From: Pseudomonadota bacterium
GTDB taxonomy: Bacteria; Pseudomonadota; Alphaproteobacteria; Caulobacterales; Caulobacteraceae
Assembly (NCBI GenBank): GCA_023433655.1
Contig: JAEYUE010000083.1
Span: forward strand, 1-22,535
Reading direction: 5' to 3'
DNA: 22,535 nucleotides
Shown: in pieces, positions 1 to 7,441 of the stretch
How the letters are laid out: the number at the start of each line of letters is the position of its first letter
Numbering within the stretch: the first letter of the stretch is position 1
Notes under the pieces: generated by a model
Told to the model about the DNA's origin: nothing
Databases searched by the model: none
Seen by the model: the letters and a program-made list of their open reading frames with translations, nothing else
Translations under genes and position numbers: made by a program

Positions 1-1256
1 TCGCGCAGGGCGGTCGCCTCCATCTGCCGGACGGCGAAATGCATCCACAGCAGCGACACCGTGACGATCAGGAACAGCAGGGCGAAACAGCTGGTCCAGA
101 TGCCGGTGAGGTCGTTCATCACCCCGAACACCAGCGGCAGGACGAAGCCGCCGAGGCCGCCGACCATGCCGACCAGTCCGCCGACGGCGCCGATCTGTTT
201 CGGGTAGTAGACGGGGATGTGCTTGAACACCGCCGCCTTGCCGAGGCTCATGAAGAAGCCGAGCACGAAGATGGCCACGAGGAAGGGGATCAGCCCCATC
301 GAGGTGGAGAAGCTGATCGGACCCCGGACGCCGTGGATGGTGTAGTCCGTCGGCGGGTAGGACAGCATGAACAGGCACAGGGCCGAGACGCCGAAGGTCC
401 AGTAGAGCACCGCCCGGGCGCCGTACCTGTCCGACAGGCGGCCGCCGTAGATGCGGAACAGGCTGGCCGGCACGGAGTAGAAGGCGGCCAGCATGCCCGC
501 CGTCTTCACGTCGAGGCCGTAGACGCCGATCAGGTAGCGCGGCAGCCACAGGGCCAAGGCCACGAAGGCCCCGAAGACGAAGAAATAATAGAGGGCGAAG
601 CGCCAGACCTGGATGTTCTTCAGCGCCGCCAGCTGGGCGCCGGCGGACTGGGGCGGACGGCCTTCCCGCCGCCGCGCCAGCGTTTCCGGATCGTCGCGGG
701 TGACGAGGTAGAAGACGATGGCGGCGACTGCCAGCACGCCGGCCCAGATCTGCGCCACCGCCTGCCAGCCCCAGGCCACCATGACCACGGGCGCGAGAAA
801 CTTGGTCACCGCGGCGCCGACATTGCCGGCGCCGAAGATGCCGAGCGCCGTGCCCTGCTGCCCCGGCGGGAAGAACTTCGGCACGTAGGCGACGCCGACC
901 GCGAAGGCGCCGCCGGCGAGCCCGACGCCGAGGGCGGCCAGCAGCATTTCGGCATAGGTGTCGGCCCAGGACAGCAGCAGGGTCGCGAGGGCCGCGGTGA
1001 GCATGACCAAGGCCAGCATGCGCCGCCCGCCGAGCTGCTCGGTCCAGATTCCGAGAACCACTCGGACGAGGGAGCCGGTGAGGATGGGGGTGCCGACCAG
1101 CAGCCCGAACTGGGTCTCGGAGAGGCCGAGCTCCTCCTTCATCCCCAGCCCGATGATCGAGAAGATCGTCCAGACGGCGAAGCAGATCGTGAAGGCGAGC
1201 GTGCTGGCCCAGAGCGCAGTCCGGGCGCCTTCGGAAGGAGTTGTCTCGTCGTGCAT
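1..1256 (-). CDS. narK: NarK-type nitrate/nitrite transporter, 3' end outside window
   Basis: Major facilitator superfamily permease of the nitrate/nitrite porter family, moving nitrate (and possibly nitrite) across the inner membrane. The frame is read from an ATG at 1256 and stays open to the window edge, giving 418 residues of many hydrophobic helices. Family marks seen: a glycine-rich nitrate signature at about residues 113-150 (GLAGGAFAVGVAYVPKFFP), a second at about 354-374 (IGAVGGLVGMVGGLGGFVLP), an MFS loop motif GGRLSDRYGAR at 271-281, and arginines in SLVR (64) and SLFR (268) where NarK proteins bind the anion. An AGAGGT ribosome site sits 5 bases before the ATG. It is divergent from moaA; a Moco-dependent nitrate reductase downstream, outside the window, is inferred only. 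Family call is firm; import versus exchange mode is not determined. Confidence 0.93.
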   Translation of the reverse strand, partial: MHDETTPSEGARTALWASTLAFTICFAVWTIFSIIGLGMKEELGLSETQFGLLVGTPILTGSLVRVVLGIWTEQLGGRRMLALVMLTAALATLLLSWADTYAEMLLAALGVGLAGGAFAVGVAYVPKFFPPGQQGTALGIFGAGNVGAAVTKFLAPVVMVAWGWQAVAQIWAGVLAVAAIVFYLVTRDDPETLARRREGRPPQSAGAQLAALKNIQVWRFALYYFFVFGAFVALALWLPRYLIGVYGLDVKTAGMLAAFYSVPASLFRIYGGRLSDRYGARAVLYWTFGVSALCLFMLSYPPTDYTIHGVRGPISFSTSMGLIPFLVAIFVLGFFMSLGKAAVFKHIPVYYPKQIGAVGGLVGMVGGLGGFVLPLVFGVMNDLTGIWTSCFALLFLIVTVSLLWMHFAVRQMEATALR

Positions 1257-1320
1257 CGGTGACCTCTTGCGAGGGGCGACGTCCGCAGACGTCCGAAGCT
1301 ACGCAGTTCACTGCCGGTCC

Positions 1321-1328
1321 AGAATAGC
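1321..1328 (-). promoter_or_regulatory. Candidate -10 element of the narK promoter
   Basis: On the minus strand this reads GCTATTCT, containing TATTCT (4 of 6 against TATAAT) and the GCTA start typical of Caulobacter -10 elements. Its centre is about 31 bp from the centre of the FNR-like dyad at 1348-1361, the spacing expected when an FNR/CRP-family activator binds at -41.5. The predicted transcript would start near 1314 with a leader of about 58 bases before the narK ATG. This is a pattern match only. Confidence 0.35.
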
Positions 1329-1347
1329 CCTCACGTGATCATGGTCT

Positions 1348-1361
1348 TTGACCGGGCACAA
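1348..1361. promoter_or_regulatory. FNR/CRP-family-like dyad between narK and moaA
   Basis: The sequence TTGACCGGGCACAA has the TTG-N8-CAA architecture of FNR, FixK, NNR and DNR sites, matching 7 of 10 defined positions of TTGAT-N4-ATCAA. It lies in the 197-bp divergent region between narK and moaA, which otherwise holds no gene. Placement fits class II activation of narK. Regulation of a nitrate transporter by low oxygen or nitrogen oxides is well known for this regulator family; the assignment here is inference. Confidence 0.45.
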
Positions 1362-1453
1362 GCTTGGCGCGTCCCGTTTTTTAGGCTGGTGTCCGGTTCG
1401 GGCCCGTCGCTAGGATGGCGTCCGTGGGCGGCGCCCGACCGCCAGGATGGATC

Positions 1454-2476
1454 ATGGCGAGGTTTGAACCGGCAGGTCCCGAAGGGGCCGAGGGAGGCGG
1501 CGGCGGTCTGACCGACAGCTTCGGGCGACGCTTCCGCTACCTGCGCCTGTCGGTCACCGAGGTCTGCAATTTCCGCTGCGCCTACTGCCTTCCCGACGGA
1601 TATCGGGGGAAGGCCGACGGCTTCCTCGACCTTGACGAGATCACCCGACTGGTCCGCGGATTCGCCGACCTCGGCGTGACCAAGGTCCGATTGTCCGGGG
1701 GCGAGCCCTCGGTGCGTCGCGATCTCCGCGAGATCATCGCGGCGACGGCCGCGACGCCCGGCGTGGCGAAGGTCGCCCTGACCACCAATGGCTGGCGGCT
1801 GGACCAGCAGGTGCGCGGCTGGCGCGGCGCCGGACTGACGCATCTCAATGTCAGCGTCGATTCGCTCGATCCCCTGACCTTCGCGCGGATCACCGGGCAC
1901 GATCGGCTGGACGACATTCTCGCGGGCGTCGACACGGCGCTCGGGCTGGGCTTCGAGGCGGTGAAGCTGAACGCGGTGCTGCTGCGCGACACCGTCGGCG
2001 TCGCCTTCGACCAGTTCGCCGATTGGCTCCGCGACCGGCCCGCGACCGTTCGCTTCATCGAACTGATGCGCACGCTGGACAACGGCCCGTGGTTTGAGAC
2101 CCAGCGCATGCGAGCGACGGTGCTGGAGCATTGGCTGCAGGAACGTGGCTGGACGGCCGAGCCGCGCCGGGCCGACGACGGGCCCGCGGTCGAATACGCC
2201 CATCCCGACTACGCCGGCCGCTTCGGCGTCATCGCCCCCTACGGCGCCGGCTTCTGCGACGCCTGCAACCGGCTGCGGGTGACGGCGCGCGGCAAGCTGC
2301 GCCTGTGCCTGTTCGGCGAGGGCGGGGTGGACCTGCGCGACCTGTTGACGGACTCGGTGGCGCCGGCGCGGTTGGAGCGGCGCATCCTCGACGCCCTGCC
2401 GACCAAGGCGCGCGGCCATGAGCTGATGCTGGGGCGGTCGGGAGACCTCCGACGCATGGCCGACGTCGGCGGCTGA
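1454..2476 (+). CDS. moaA: GTP 3',8-cyclase MoaA (Moco biosynthesis, radical SAM)
   Basis: Radical SAM enzyme that starts Moco synthesis by cyclising GTP to (8S)-3',8-cyclo-7,8-dihydro-GTP, then used by MoaC. From the ATG at 1454 the protein has 340 residues, a normal MoaA length. The N-terminal [4Fe-4S] motif CNFRCAYC lies at residues 38-45, followed by the SAM-binding SGGEP stretch. The C-terminal cluster motif is C268-x2-C271-x13-C285, and the chain ends in the Gly-Gly expected for MoaA. An in-frame ATG at 1415 exists, but its AGG abuts the codon, while 1454 has AGGA six bases upstream; it also removes a poorly MoaA-like extension. It is first in a three-gene unit, with the TSUP gene 15 bases downstream. 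Confidence 0.96.
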   Translation: MARFEPAGPEGAEGGGGGLTDSFGRRFRYLRLSVTEVCNFRCAYCLPDGYRGKADGFLDLDEITRLVRGFADLGVTKVRLSGGEPSVRRDLREIIAATAATPGVAKVALTTNGWRLDQQVRGWRGAGLTHLNVSVDSLDPLTFARITGHDRLDDILAGVDTALGLGFEAVKLNAVLLRDTVGVAFDQFADWLRDRPATVRFIELMRTLDNGPWFETQRMRATVLEHWLQERGWTAEPRRADDGPAVEYAHPDYAGRFGVIAPYGAGFCDACNRLRVTARGKLRLCLFGEGGVDLRDLLTDSVAPARLERRILDALPTKARGHELMLGRSGDLRRMADVGG

Positions 2477-2491
2477 CGGGAACGGCGGGGG

Positions 2492-3232
2492 GTGGACGCG
2501 AGCACAATCCTGCTGATCGCCCTGCTGATGGGCGTCGCGGCGGCGCTGTATTCCTCGGTCGGGCATGGCGGAGCCTCGGCCTATCTCGGCATCATGGCCC
2601 TGTTCGCGGTCTCGCCGGAGGTGATGCGCCCGACGGCCCTGGCCCTCAACCTCGTGGTCGCCGGCTACGGGACGTGGCGTTACGTCCGGGCCGGCGAGTT
2701 CAACCCGCGTCTGTTCCTTGTCTTCGCGGTCACGGCCATTCCGATGGCCTTCGTCGGCGGTCAGGTGCAGGTCCCGCCGGAGATCTACCGGCCCATGCTG
2801 GGCGCGGTGCTCTGGTTTGCGGCGGCGCGGATGCTGTGGCGTCCCACGGCGACGGCGGCGCGGCCGGTGCGCGCGCCGAGCCTCGCCATCGCCCTCCCCG
2901 GCGGGGCGGCGTTGGGTCTGCTGGCCGGCCTGACCGGCACCGGCGGCGGCATCTTCCTCAGCCCGCTGATCCTGCTGTTCGCCTGGGAGACGCCGCGTCA
3001 CACCGCGGGCGTCGCAGCGGCCTTCATCCTGGTCAATTCGATCGCCGGGCTGGCGGGCCAGATGACCCTGCTGCCCGCCCTGCCGCCGGAGCTGCCGGTC
3101 TTCGTGGCGGCGGTGGCGGCGGGCGCGGTGCTGGGCTCGTGGCTCGGCGTGCGCCGCTTGCCGCAGTCGGCGCTCCTGGTCACCCTGGGGCTTGTGCTGG
3201 CCCTCGCCGGCGCCAAGCTGATCTTCACATGA
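2492..3232 (+). CDS. TSUP (TauE/SafE) family membrane permease
   Basis: Inner-membrane permease of 246 residues, of the sulfite exporter TauE/SafE family whose members move small organic or sulfur-containing anions. The sequence is almost wholly hydrophobic and shows the family's internal duplication: SSVGHGGASAYLG near residue 21 and LTGTGGGIFLSPL near residue 148 are matching loop-helix segments, each followed by an A-x-N-x2-V or F-x-L-V-N-S type helix. The start is a GTG preceded by a G-rich stretch; no better start precedes the first helix. It sits between moaA and mobA, and its stop overlaps the mobA ATG (ATGA), so the two are probably translated together. Substrate is unknown. A link to Moco or sulfur handling is only suggested by position. 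Confidence 0.85.
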   Translation: MDASTILLIALLMGVAAALYSSVGHGGASAYLGIMALFAVSPEVMRPTALALNLVVAGYGTWRYVRAGEFNPRLFLVFAVTAIPMAFVGGQVQVPPEIYRPMLGAVLWFAAARMLWRPTATAARPVRAPSLAIALPGGAALGLLAGLTGTGGGIFLSPLILLFAWETPRHTAGVAAAFILVNSIAGLAGQMTLLPALPPELPVFVAAVAAGAVLGSWLGVRRLPQSALLVTLGLVLALAGAKLIFT

Positions 3233-3822
3233 ACCTGACGCCTCACCAGATCGCCGCGGTGGTGCTGGCCGGGGGCGAGGGCCGCCGGATCGGCGGGGCC
3301 AAGCCGCAGAGGACGCTGGCAGGGCGGACGCTGCTGGAACGGGCCGTCGGGCAGGCTTCGGCCTTCTCCGACCTGACCGCTGTGGCGGTGCGAGGCCTCC
3401 CGCCGGCCGGGGCGGACAACGGCCTCGCCCTGATCGAGGATGCGCCGTGGGAGGGGCCGCTGGGCGGACTGGCTGCGGCGCTGGCCTTCGCCCGGTTGCG
3501 CGGACGGGCGGCGGTTCTGACGCTGCCCTGCGACATGCCGCTGATTCCGACGGACCTGGCGTCGAGACTGGCGGCGACGCTCGGCGGCCATGGCGCGGCG
3601 CTGGCGGCGAGCGGAGGACGCCTGCATCCGGTGTGCGGACTGTGGCGCGTCGAGACGCTGGACGCCTTGCCGGCCTACGCTGCGACCGGCCAGCGGTCGC
3701 TGAAGGGGTTCGCCGCCGCGGTCGGTTGTGTGACAGCGGAGTGGCCGGCCGGGCCGGTCGATCCCTTCTTCAACGTCAACACTGCCGACGATCTGGCGCG
3801 GGCCGAAGCCCTGCTCGCCTGA
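3229..3822 (+). CDS. mobA: Molybdenum cofactor guanylyltransferase MobA
   Basis: Transfers GMP from GTP to Mo-molybdopterin, forming the bis-MGD cofactor used by nitrate reductases and other DMSO-reductase-family enzymes. The 197-residue protein has the nucleotide-binding loop LAGGEGRRIGG near residue 14, then A-K-P where the family usually has D-K, so the lysine is kept. The GPLGGL segment (near residue 77), CDMPLI (near 101) and the C-terminal NVNTADDL stretch are also typical. The ATG overlaps the permease stop as ATGA. The TGA stop at 3820-3822 directly abuts the convergent moeA stop. Its presence fits the narK neighbour, because respiratory and assimilatory nitrate reductases need bis-MGD. 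Confidence 0.93.
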   Translation: MNLTPHQIAAVVLAGGEGRRIGGAKPQRTLAGRTLLERAVGQASAFSDLTAVAVRGLPPAGADNGLALIEDAPWEGPLGGLAAALAFARLRGRAAVLTLPCDMPLIPTDLASRLAATLGGHGAALAASGGRLHPVCGLWRVETLDALPAYAATGQRSLKGFAAAVGCVTAEWPAGPVDPFFNVNTADDLARAEALLA

Positions 3823-5007
3823 TCAGAAGGTCAGCACCTCGACCGTGTCGCCGGCGTACGCCGCAGGAACGCCCGCCCGGCGCCGGAGCAGCACCTCGGC
3901 GGCGGCCAACGCCTGCTGGGCGCTGGAGTCCTGGTTGGAGATCGCCTCGATCTCGTCGTCGCGCCAGACCGCGCGGTGGAAGGTTTCGCGATCGCCGCAG
4001 GGCGGCAGGTCGTGCGCCAGCAGGGCGGGCCGCCAGCGGAGCGCGGCGGCGGGCGGCTCTCCGCCCAGCCCGGCCAGCAGCGGGGCGAGGAACAGGCGCG
4101 CCGTGACCATGGCCGAGGTCGGATTTCCGGGCAGGCCGAGGACCAGCCGCCCCTGCGCCCGGCCCAGCCACACCGGCTTGCCGGGCTTGATGGCGACCTT
4201 GGAGAAGATCAGCTCAAGGTCCGACGCGGCGAACATGGCTCGCGCGTAGTCCTTCTCCCCCACGGACGCTCCGCCGGTGACCACGACCAGATCGGCCCGC
4301 TCGAGGGCCGCCTCGGCGGCAGCCTCCAGCACCTCGGGCGCATCGGGAAGGCGCAGACGGTCGACGACCTCGGCCCCGAACGCCCGGGCCATGCCGGCGA
4401 CGCCGAAGGAGACGCTCTCCGGAATTGCTCCCGGCCGCTCCGTCGCCTGGCCCGGTTCGGCCAGTTCGTCGCCGGTGCCCAGCACGATCACCGTCGGCCG
4501 GGCATGGACCTCGACCTCGGCCACGTCGGCGCCCGCCGCCGCGACCAGGGCGCGCGGGTCCAGCCGCCGGCCTGCCGGCAGCAGTTCGTCGCCGCGGCGG
4601 AAGTCGGACGCCCTGGGCCGCACATGATGGCCGCCGTCCGGAGCCTCGTCGAAGATCGCCACATCGCCGTCGCGACGGACGATCTCCTGGATGACCACCC
4701 GATCCGCGCCGCGCGGCATGGGCGCCCCGGTGAAGATGCGCACGCATTCGCCGGCCGAGATCTCGCCGTCAAAGCCGCGTCCCGCGAAGGATTCCCCGAT
4801 CACCCGCAGCCGGGCCGGCGCGGCGAGGTCGGCCTCGCGCACCGCGTAGCCGTCCATGGCCGAGGTGTCGCTGGCGGGGGCGTCCATCCGGGCGATCACC
4901 GGGGCGGCGAGGACGCGGCCATGCGCCTCCGCCAGGGCGACCCGGTCGCGTTCGCCCGGGCGAGCGACGGCGGTCAGCCGGTCGAGCGCCTCATCGAAGC
5001 CGATCAC
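3823..5007 (-). CDS. moeA: Molybdopterin molybdenumtransferase MoeA
   Basis: Inserts molybdate into adenylated molybdopterin in the last common step of Moco synthesis. From a GTG at 5007 it encodes 394 residues, close to the usual 400. Seen in order: the N-terminal SDTSAMDGYAVR segment of the MoeA family, a central FTGAPMPRGADRVV stretch, the MPT-binding VTGGASVGEKDYAR motif, and KPGKPVWLG followed by LGLPGNPTSAM near the C terminus. The same frame stays open upstream to 5265, but that part overlaps moaC out of frame and has no MoeA similarity; GGGAG lies seven bases before the GTG. The GTG overlaps the moaC stop (GTGA). It is the last gene of moaD-E-B-C-moeA. Confidence 0.94.
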   Translation of the reverse strand: MIGFDEALDRLTAVARPGERDRVALAEAHGRVLAAPVIARMDAPASDTSAMDGYAVREADLAAPARLRVIGESFAGRGFDGEISAGECVRIFTGAPMPRGADRVVIQEIVRRDGDVAIFDEAPDGGHHVRPRASDFRRGDELLPAGRRLDPRALVAAAGADVAEVEVHARPTVIVLGTGDELAEPGQATERPGAIPESVSFGVAGMARAFGAEVVDRLRLPDAPEVLEAAAEAALERADLVVVTGGASVGEKDYARAMFAASDLELIFSKVAIKPGKPVWLGRAQGRLVLGLPGNPTSAMVTARLFLAPLLAGLGGEPPAAALRWRPALLAHDLPPCGDRETFHRAVWRDDEIEAISNQDSSAQQALAAAEVLLRRRAGVPAAYAGDTVEVLTF

Positions 5008-5489
5008 CTTGCGTCTCCCGCGGTCCAGTCGCCCGACCGGCCGCCCCGCTTCTCGACCACTCGCACCTCGCCGATGACCATGGTCCGGTCGATGGCCTTG
5101 AGCATGTCGAACAGGGTCAGCCCCGCCACCGACACGGCCGTCAGCGCCTCCATCTCCACCCCGGTCGGACCGTGGGCGCCAACCTCGGCGCGGATGCGGA
5201 AGCCGGGCAGGGCGGCGTCGGGCTGGATGGTCACGGCGACGCGTGTGAGCGGCAGGGGGTGGCACAGCGGGATCAGGTCGGCCGTCCGCTTGGCGCCCAT
5301 GACGCCGGCCAGTTCGGCGGTGGCGATCACCGCCCCCTTGGGCGTGTCGCCGGCCACGGCCCGCGCGACGGTGTCGGCGGCGCAGGTCAGCACGCCCTCG
5401 GCCGCGGCGATGCGGTCGGTCGCCGGCTTGTCGGTGACGTCGACCATGCGGGCGCGCCCCTCGGCGTCGAGATGGCTCAGTTCGCTCAT
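5004..5489 (-). CDS. moaC: Cyclic pyranopterin monophosphate synthase MoaC
   Basis: Converts the MoaA product into cyclic pyranopterin monophosphate. The protein has 161 residues, standard for MoaC. Visible family features are MVDVTDKPATDRIA near the N terminus, the highly conserved LIPLCHPLPLT segment, GVEMEALTAVSVAGLTLFDM, and the C-terminal VVEKRGGRSG stretch. The position after DM is leucine (DMLKA) where E. coli has cysteine (DMCKA), a substitution outside the catalytic lysine. The ATG is preceded by GAGGT at six bases and overlaps the moaB stop as ATGA; its own stop overlaps the moeA GTG, so translation is probably coupled on both sides. Confidence 0.96.
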   Translation of the reverse strand: MSELSHLDAEGRARMVDVTDKPATDRIAAAEGVLTCAADTVARAVAGDTPKGAVIATAELAGVMGAKRTADLIPLCHPLPLTRVAVTIQPDAALPGFRIRAEVGAHGPTGVEMEALTAVSVAGLTLFDMLKAIDRTMVIGEVRVVEKRGGRSGDWTAGDAR

Positions 5490-6022
5490 GCGCAGACCTC
5501 GCGCAGGCGAGGCAGTTGGCCGGCCAGGGAGCAGGGCCGGTAGCGGCTGTCCAGTTCCAGGCCCAGCACCAGATCCCAGGCGTCGCGGCAGGCGCCGGTC
5601 GAGCCTGGCAGGCAGAAGACGAAGCTGTCCCCGGCCTGGCCGGCGAAGGCGCGCGACTGCAGGGTCGACAGCCCGACCGTGCCGAGGCTGACCTGATGGA
5701 AGACGACCGCGAAGCCGTCCATCTCTCGGCGGAACAGCGGACGCACCGCCTCGGGGGTGACGTCGCGCGGCGAGAAGCCGGTCCCGCCGGTGGTCAGGAC
5801 CACATCGATCGCCGGATCTTCGACCCACGCCTGAACCTGGGCCCGGATGGCTTCGACATCGTCCGCCACCAGCGCCCGCTTGGCCAGCCGGTGTCCGGCC
5901 GCGGTCAGCCGTTCGGCGAGCAGGGCGCCGGAGGTGTCGGTCTCTGGCGTGCGGGTGTCCGAGACGGTGAGCACGGCGATGTTGAGCGCGTGGAACTCCA
6001 GACGTTCGTCGATCCCAGGCAT
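5486..6022 (-). CDS. moaB: Molybdopterin adenylyltransferase-type protein MoaB
   Basis: MoaB/MogA-family protein expected to adenylate molybdopterin before MoeA inserts molybdenum. From the ATG at 6022 it has 178 residues. It shows the N-terminal strand IAVLTVSDTRTPETDTSG, the ligand-binding TTGGTGFSPRDVTPEA motif, STLQSRAFAG and the LPGSTGACRDAW segment, all as in E. coli MoaB. An in-frame ATG at 6034 would overlap moaE further and lacks a ribosome site; the 6022 ATG has GGAG six bases upstream and overlaps the moaE stop as TGATG. No separate mogA is in the window, so MoaB may do the adenylation; in E. coli that job belongs to MogA. Confidence 0.94.
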   Translation of the reverse strand: MPGIDERLEFHALNIAVLTVSDTRTPETDTSGALLAERLTAAGHRLAKRALVADDVEAIRAQVQAWVEDPAIDVVLTTGGTGFSPRDVTPEAVRPLFRREMDGFAVVFHQVSLGTVGLSTLQSRAFAGQAGDSFVFCLPGSTGACRDAWDLVLGLELDSRYRPCSLAGQLPRLREVCA

Positions 6023-6480
6023 CAGTCGCTCCATCTCGCGCGGTCGGCGCGGTCCTTCTCGGTCGGCTCGATCCAGCGCGATCCGTCGGGGCCGTCCTCG
6101 CGCTTCCAGAAGGCCGCTTCCGTCTTCAGCCGGTCCATCAGATAGTCGGCGGCCTCGAAGGCGGCGCGGCGGTGCGGCGCGGCCACGGCGACGAAGACCA
6201 TCGCCTCGCCCGGACGGACCTCGCCGCAGCGGTGCGCCACGCGTACGCTGCTGATGTCGAAGCGTTCGGCGGCCTCGGCCGCGATCCTCTCCAGCGAGCG
6301 CTCGGTGAAGCCGGGATAGTGATCGAGGAAAAGGCCGGAAACCGGGCCGGAAGCGGAACTGTCCCGCGCGAGGCCGATGAAGGACACCACCGCCCCGTCG
6401 CCCGTCCGCCCCGCGACGAAGGCGCGGAGCTCTGCGTCCGCGATGAGCGCCCCGGGCGTGAGCGTGGCCGAGACCGTCAT
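6022..6480 (-). CDS. moaE: Molybdopterin synthase large subunit MoaE
   Basis: Catalytic subunit that, with thiocarboxylated MoaD, adds the dithiolene sulfurs to cyclic pyranopterin monophosphate. It has 152 residues from the ATG at 6480. Typical features are GAVVSFIGLARD near residue 30, LFLDHYPGFTE, the HRCGEVRPGEAMVFV strand pair, APHRRAAFEAADYLMDRLK, and the active-site region FWKRED..WIEP near the C terminus with its lysine. The start one base after the moaD stop (TGAGATG) is chosen; an upstream in-frame ATG at 6531 would run back into moaD and adds residues unlike MoaE. Ribosome site is weak, consistent with coupling to moaD. Confidence 0.95.
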   Translation of the reverse strand: MTVSATLTPGALIADAELRAFVAGRTGDGAVVSFIGLARDSSASGPVSGLFLDHYPGFTERSLERIAAEAAERFDISSVRVAHRCGEVRPGEAMVFVAVAAPHRRAAFEAADYLMDRLKTEAAFWKREDGPDGSRWIEPTEKDRADRARWSD

Positions 6481-6481
6481 C

Positions 6482-6730
6482 TCAGCCGCCCGAATAGACG
6501 GGAAGGAAGGCGACCTCCTGCCCTGGCCCAAGGGCGGCGTCGTCCGGAACGATGGTCTGGTCGACCGCCAGCCGGATCGCGGGGCTGGACAGGGCGGGGC
6601 CCGCGCCGTCGATCCGTTCGATGAGGCGCTGGCGGAGCTCGCCCGCCGTCAGGCCTTCGGAGAACTCGAGCCTGTGATCCCGCCCGAAGCGGGCGCCCAG
6701 TTCCCCCAGAAGCGTGATGCGGATGTCCAT
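6482..6730 (-). CDS. moaD: Molybdopterin synthase sulfur carrier MoaD
   Basis: Ubiquitin-fold sulfur carrier of 82 residues whose C-terminal Gly-Gly is adenylated and thiocarboxylated before donating sulfur through MoaE. The chain begins MDIRITLLGELGARFG and ends FLPVYSGG, which is diagnostic when read with the adjacent moaE. GGAA lies just upstream of the ATG. It is the first gene of the five-gene minus-strand Moco unit. The activating enzyme MoeB is not in the window and must be encoded elsewhere or replaced by another ThiF-like protein. Confidence 0.95.
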   Translation of the reverse strand: MDIRITLLGELGARFGRDHRLEFSEGLTAGELRQRLIERIDGAGPALSSPAIRLAVDQTIVPDDAALGPGQEVAFLPVYSGG

Positions 6731-6739
6731 GCTGTTCCA

Positions 6740-6767
6740 TTTCCAGCCCCCCTCGTCGGCCTGTCAA
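6740..6767 (-). promoter_or_regulatory. Candidate housekeeping-type promoter of the moaD-moeA unit
   Basis: Read on the minus strand: TTGACAG, 13 bases, then GCTGGAAA. This resembles the Caulobacter housekeeping pattern TTGACGS-N10-14-GCTANAWC with two or three mismatches. Transcription would start only a few bases before the moaD ATG, so the messenger would be nearly leaderless, which weakens the call. The rest of 6731-6978 shows no gene and no convincing Moco riboswitch. Confidence 0.3.
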
Positions 6768-6978
6768 TGGTCGGGCCCCCGCCGGTGCTGCGGCCCCGCG
6801 TCGCGACGGAGGCGGGCTGGATCGGTGACGGCGCCTTCAGTCGGGTGCCTCGTCTCCACCAGGATCGGTCGCGGGACCAGGGCGGCGAGCCGGCTCGTTT
6901 GGCCGGAGCCGTCGCGGCGCGTTCTCCGGGCCATGGACCGCAGCGGACGGGGCGAGGTCCAAACACCCGCTTCAGGCC

Positions 6979-7350
6979 CTAGGGTCGACCCAGTTCCCTG
7001 GCGAGGGCGACGAGCACGGCCCGCTTCGAGGGCGGGAGACGACCGGTGATGCGAGCGATCTGGAGGACGACGCGTGTCTCCGGGTCTTCGGTGGCGCCGC
7101 TGTCGAAGGCGTCGCCGACAAGGGTGCTCACGGGTGTTTCAAGCGCTTGGGCGATCTGCACCAGCCGTCCGAACGGCACCGCCATCTCGCCGGTCTCGTA
7201 GCGTTGGATGAGCTGGTGGCCGCCGCCAACGGCCGCGGCCAGCTCGGCCAGGGTGAGGCCGCGGGCGGATCGGGCCAAGGCGATCCGCTGGCCAAGCAGG
7301 CGGTTGTGCCGGGCCTCGGCCGCTCCGTCGGATTTGCGCTTGGTGGTCAT
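6979..7350 (-). CDS. XRE-family helix-turn-helix regulator
   Basis: Small cytoplasmic DNA-binding protein of 123 residues. Residues about 16-75 form a Cro/C1-type helix-turn-helix: LGQRIALARSARGLTLAELA, a turn at VGGGHQLIQRYETGE, then VPFGRLVQIAQALETPVSTL. The remaining 45 residues (ETRVVLQIARITGRLPPSKR and following) form a short helical tail, possibly for dimerisation, with no enzyme or ligand domain recognised. It lies alone between the Moco operon and the prepilin peptidase, all on the same strand, with 248 and 91 bases on either side. On the minus strand GCTAGGTC, about 30 bases before its ATG, could be a -10 element. Target genes are unknown. Confidence 0.85.
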   Translation of the reverse strand: MTTKRKSDGAAEARHNRLLGQRIALARSARGLTLAELAAAVGGGHQLIQRYETGEMAVPFGRLVQIAQALETPVSTLVGDAFDSGATEDPETRVVLQIARITGRLPPSKRAVLVALARELGRP

Positions 7351-7441
7351 CTGCTGCGGCGTCCCCGTCCTTCGGACCTAGCGTGGCCGCAACGCAGATT
7401 TGTGTCGTTTCCGGGAAGGTTTGCCTTCGTCGGCGACGGGC

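Noticed and set aside
39..1262. Plus-strand open frame across the transporter at the left edge
   Set aside because: The minus strand encodes a membrane protein with both NarK signatures; the plus frame is a low-complexity shadow rich in Glu, His and Gln.
1331..3001. Very long open frames opposite or across real genes, such as minus 1331-3001, plus 3976-5691, minus 9914-12406, minus 13736-15841 and minus 17114-19081
   Set aside because: They overlie genes with clear family motifs, have compositions dominated by Arg, Gly, Ala, His and Gln, and show no domain. Long shadow frames are expected at this GC content.
6886..6897. Perfect 12-bp palindrome CGAGCCGGCTCG between the XRE gene and moaD
   Set aside because: Palindromes of this length arise by chance in GC-rich DNA every few kilobases; there is no second copy, so an operator is not supported.
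6731..6978. Possible Moco riboswitch upstream of moaD
   Set aside because: The gap is about the right length and contains some GC hairpins, but I could not fit the conserved Moco RNA core. A covariance-model search would decide.
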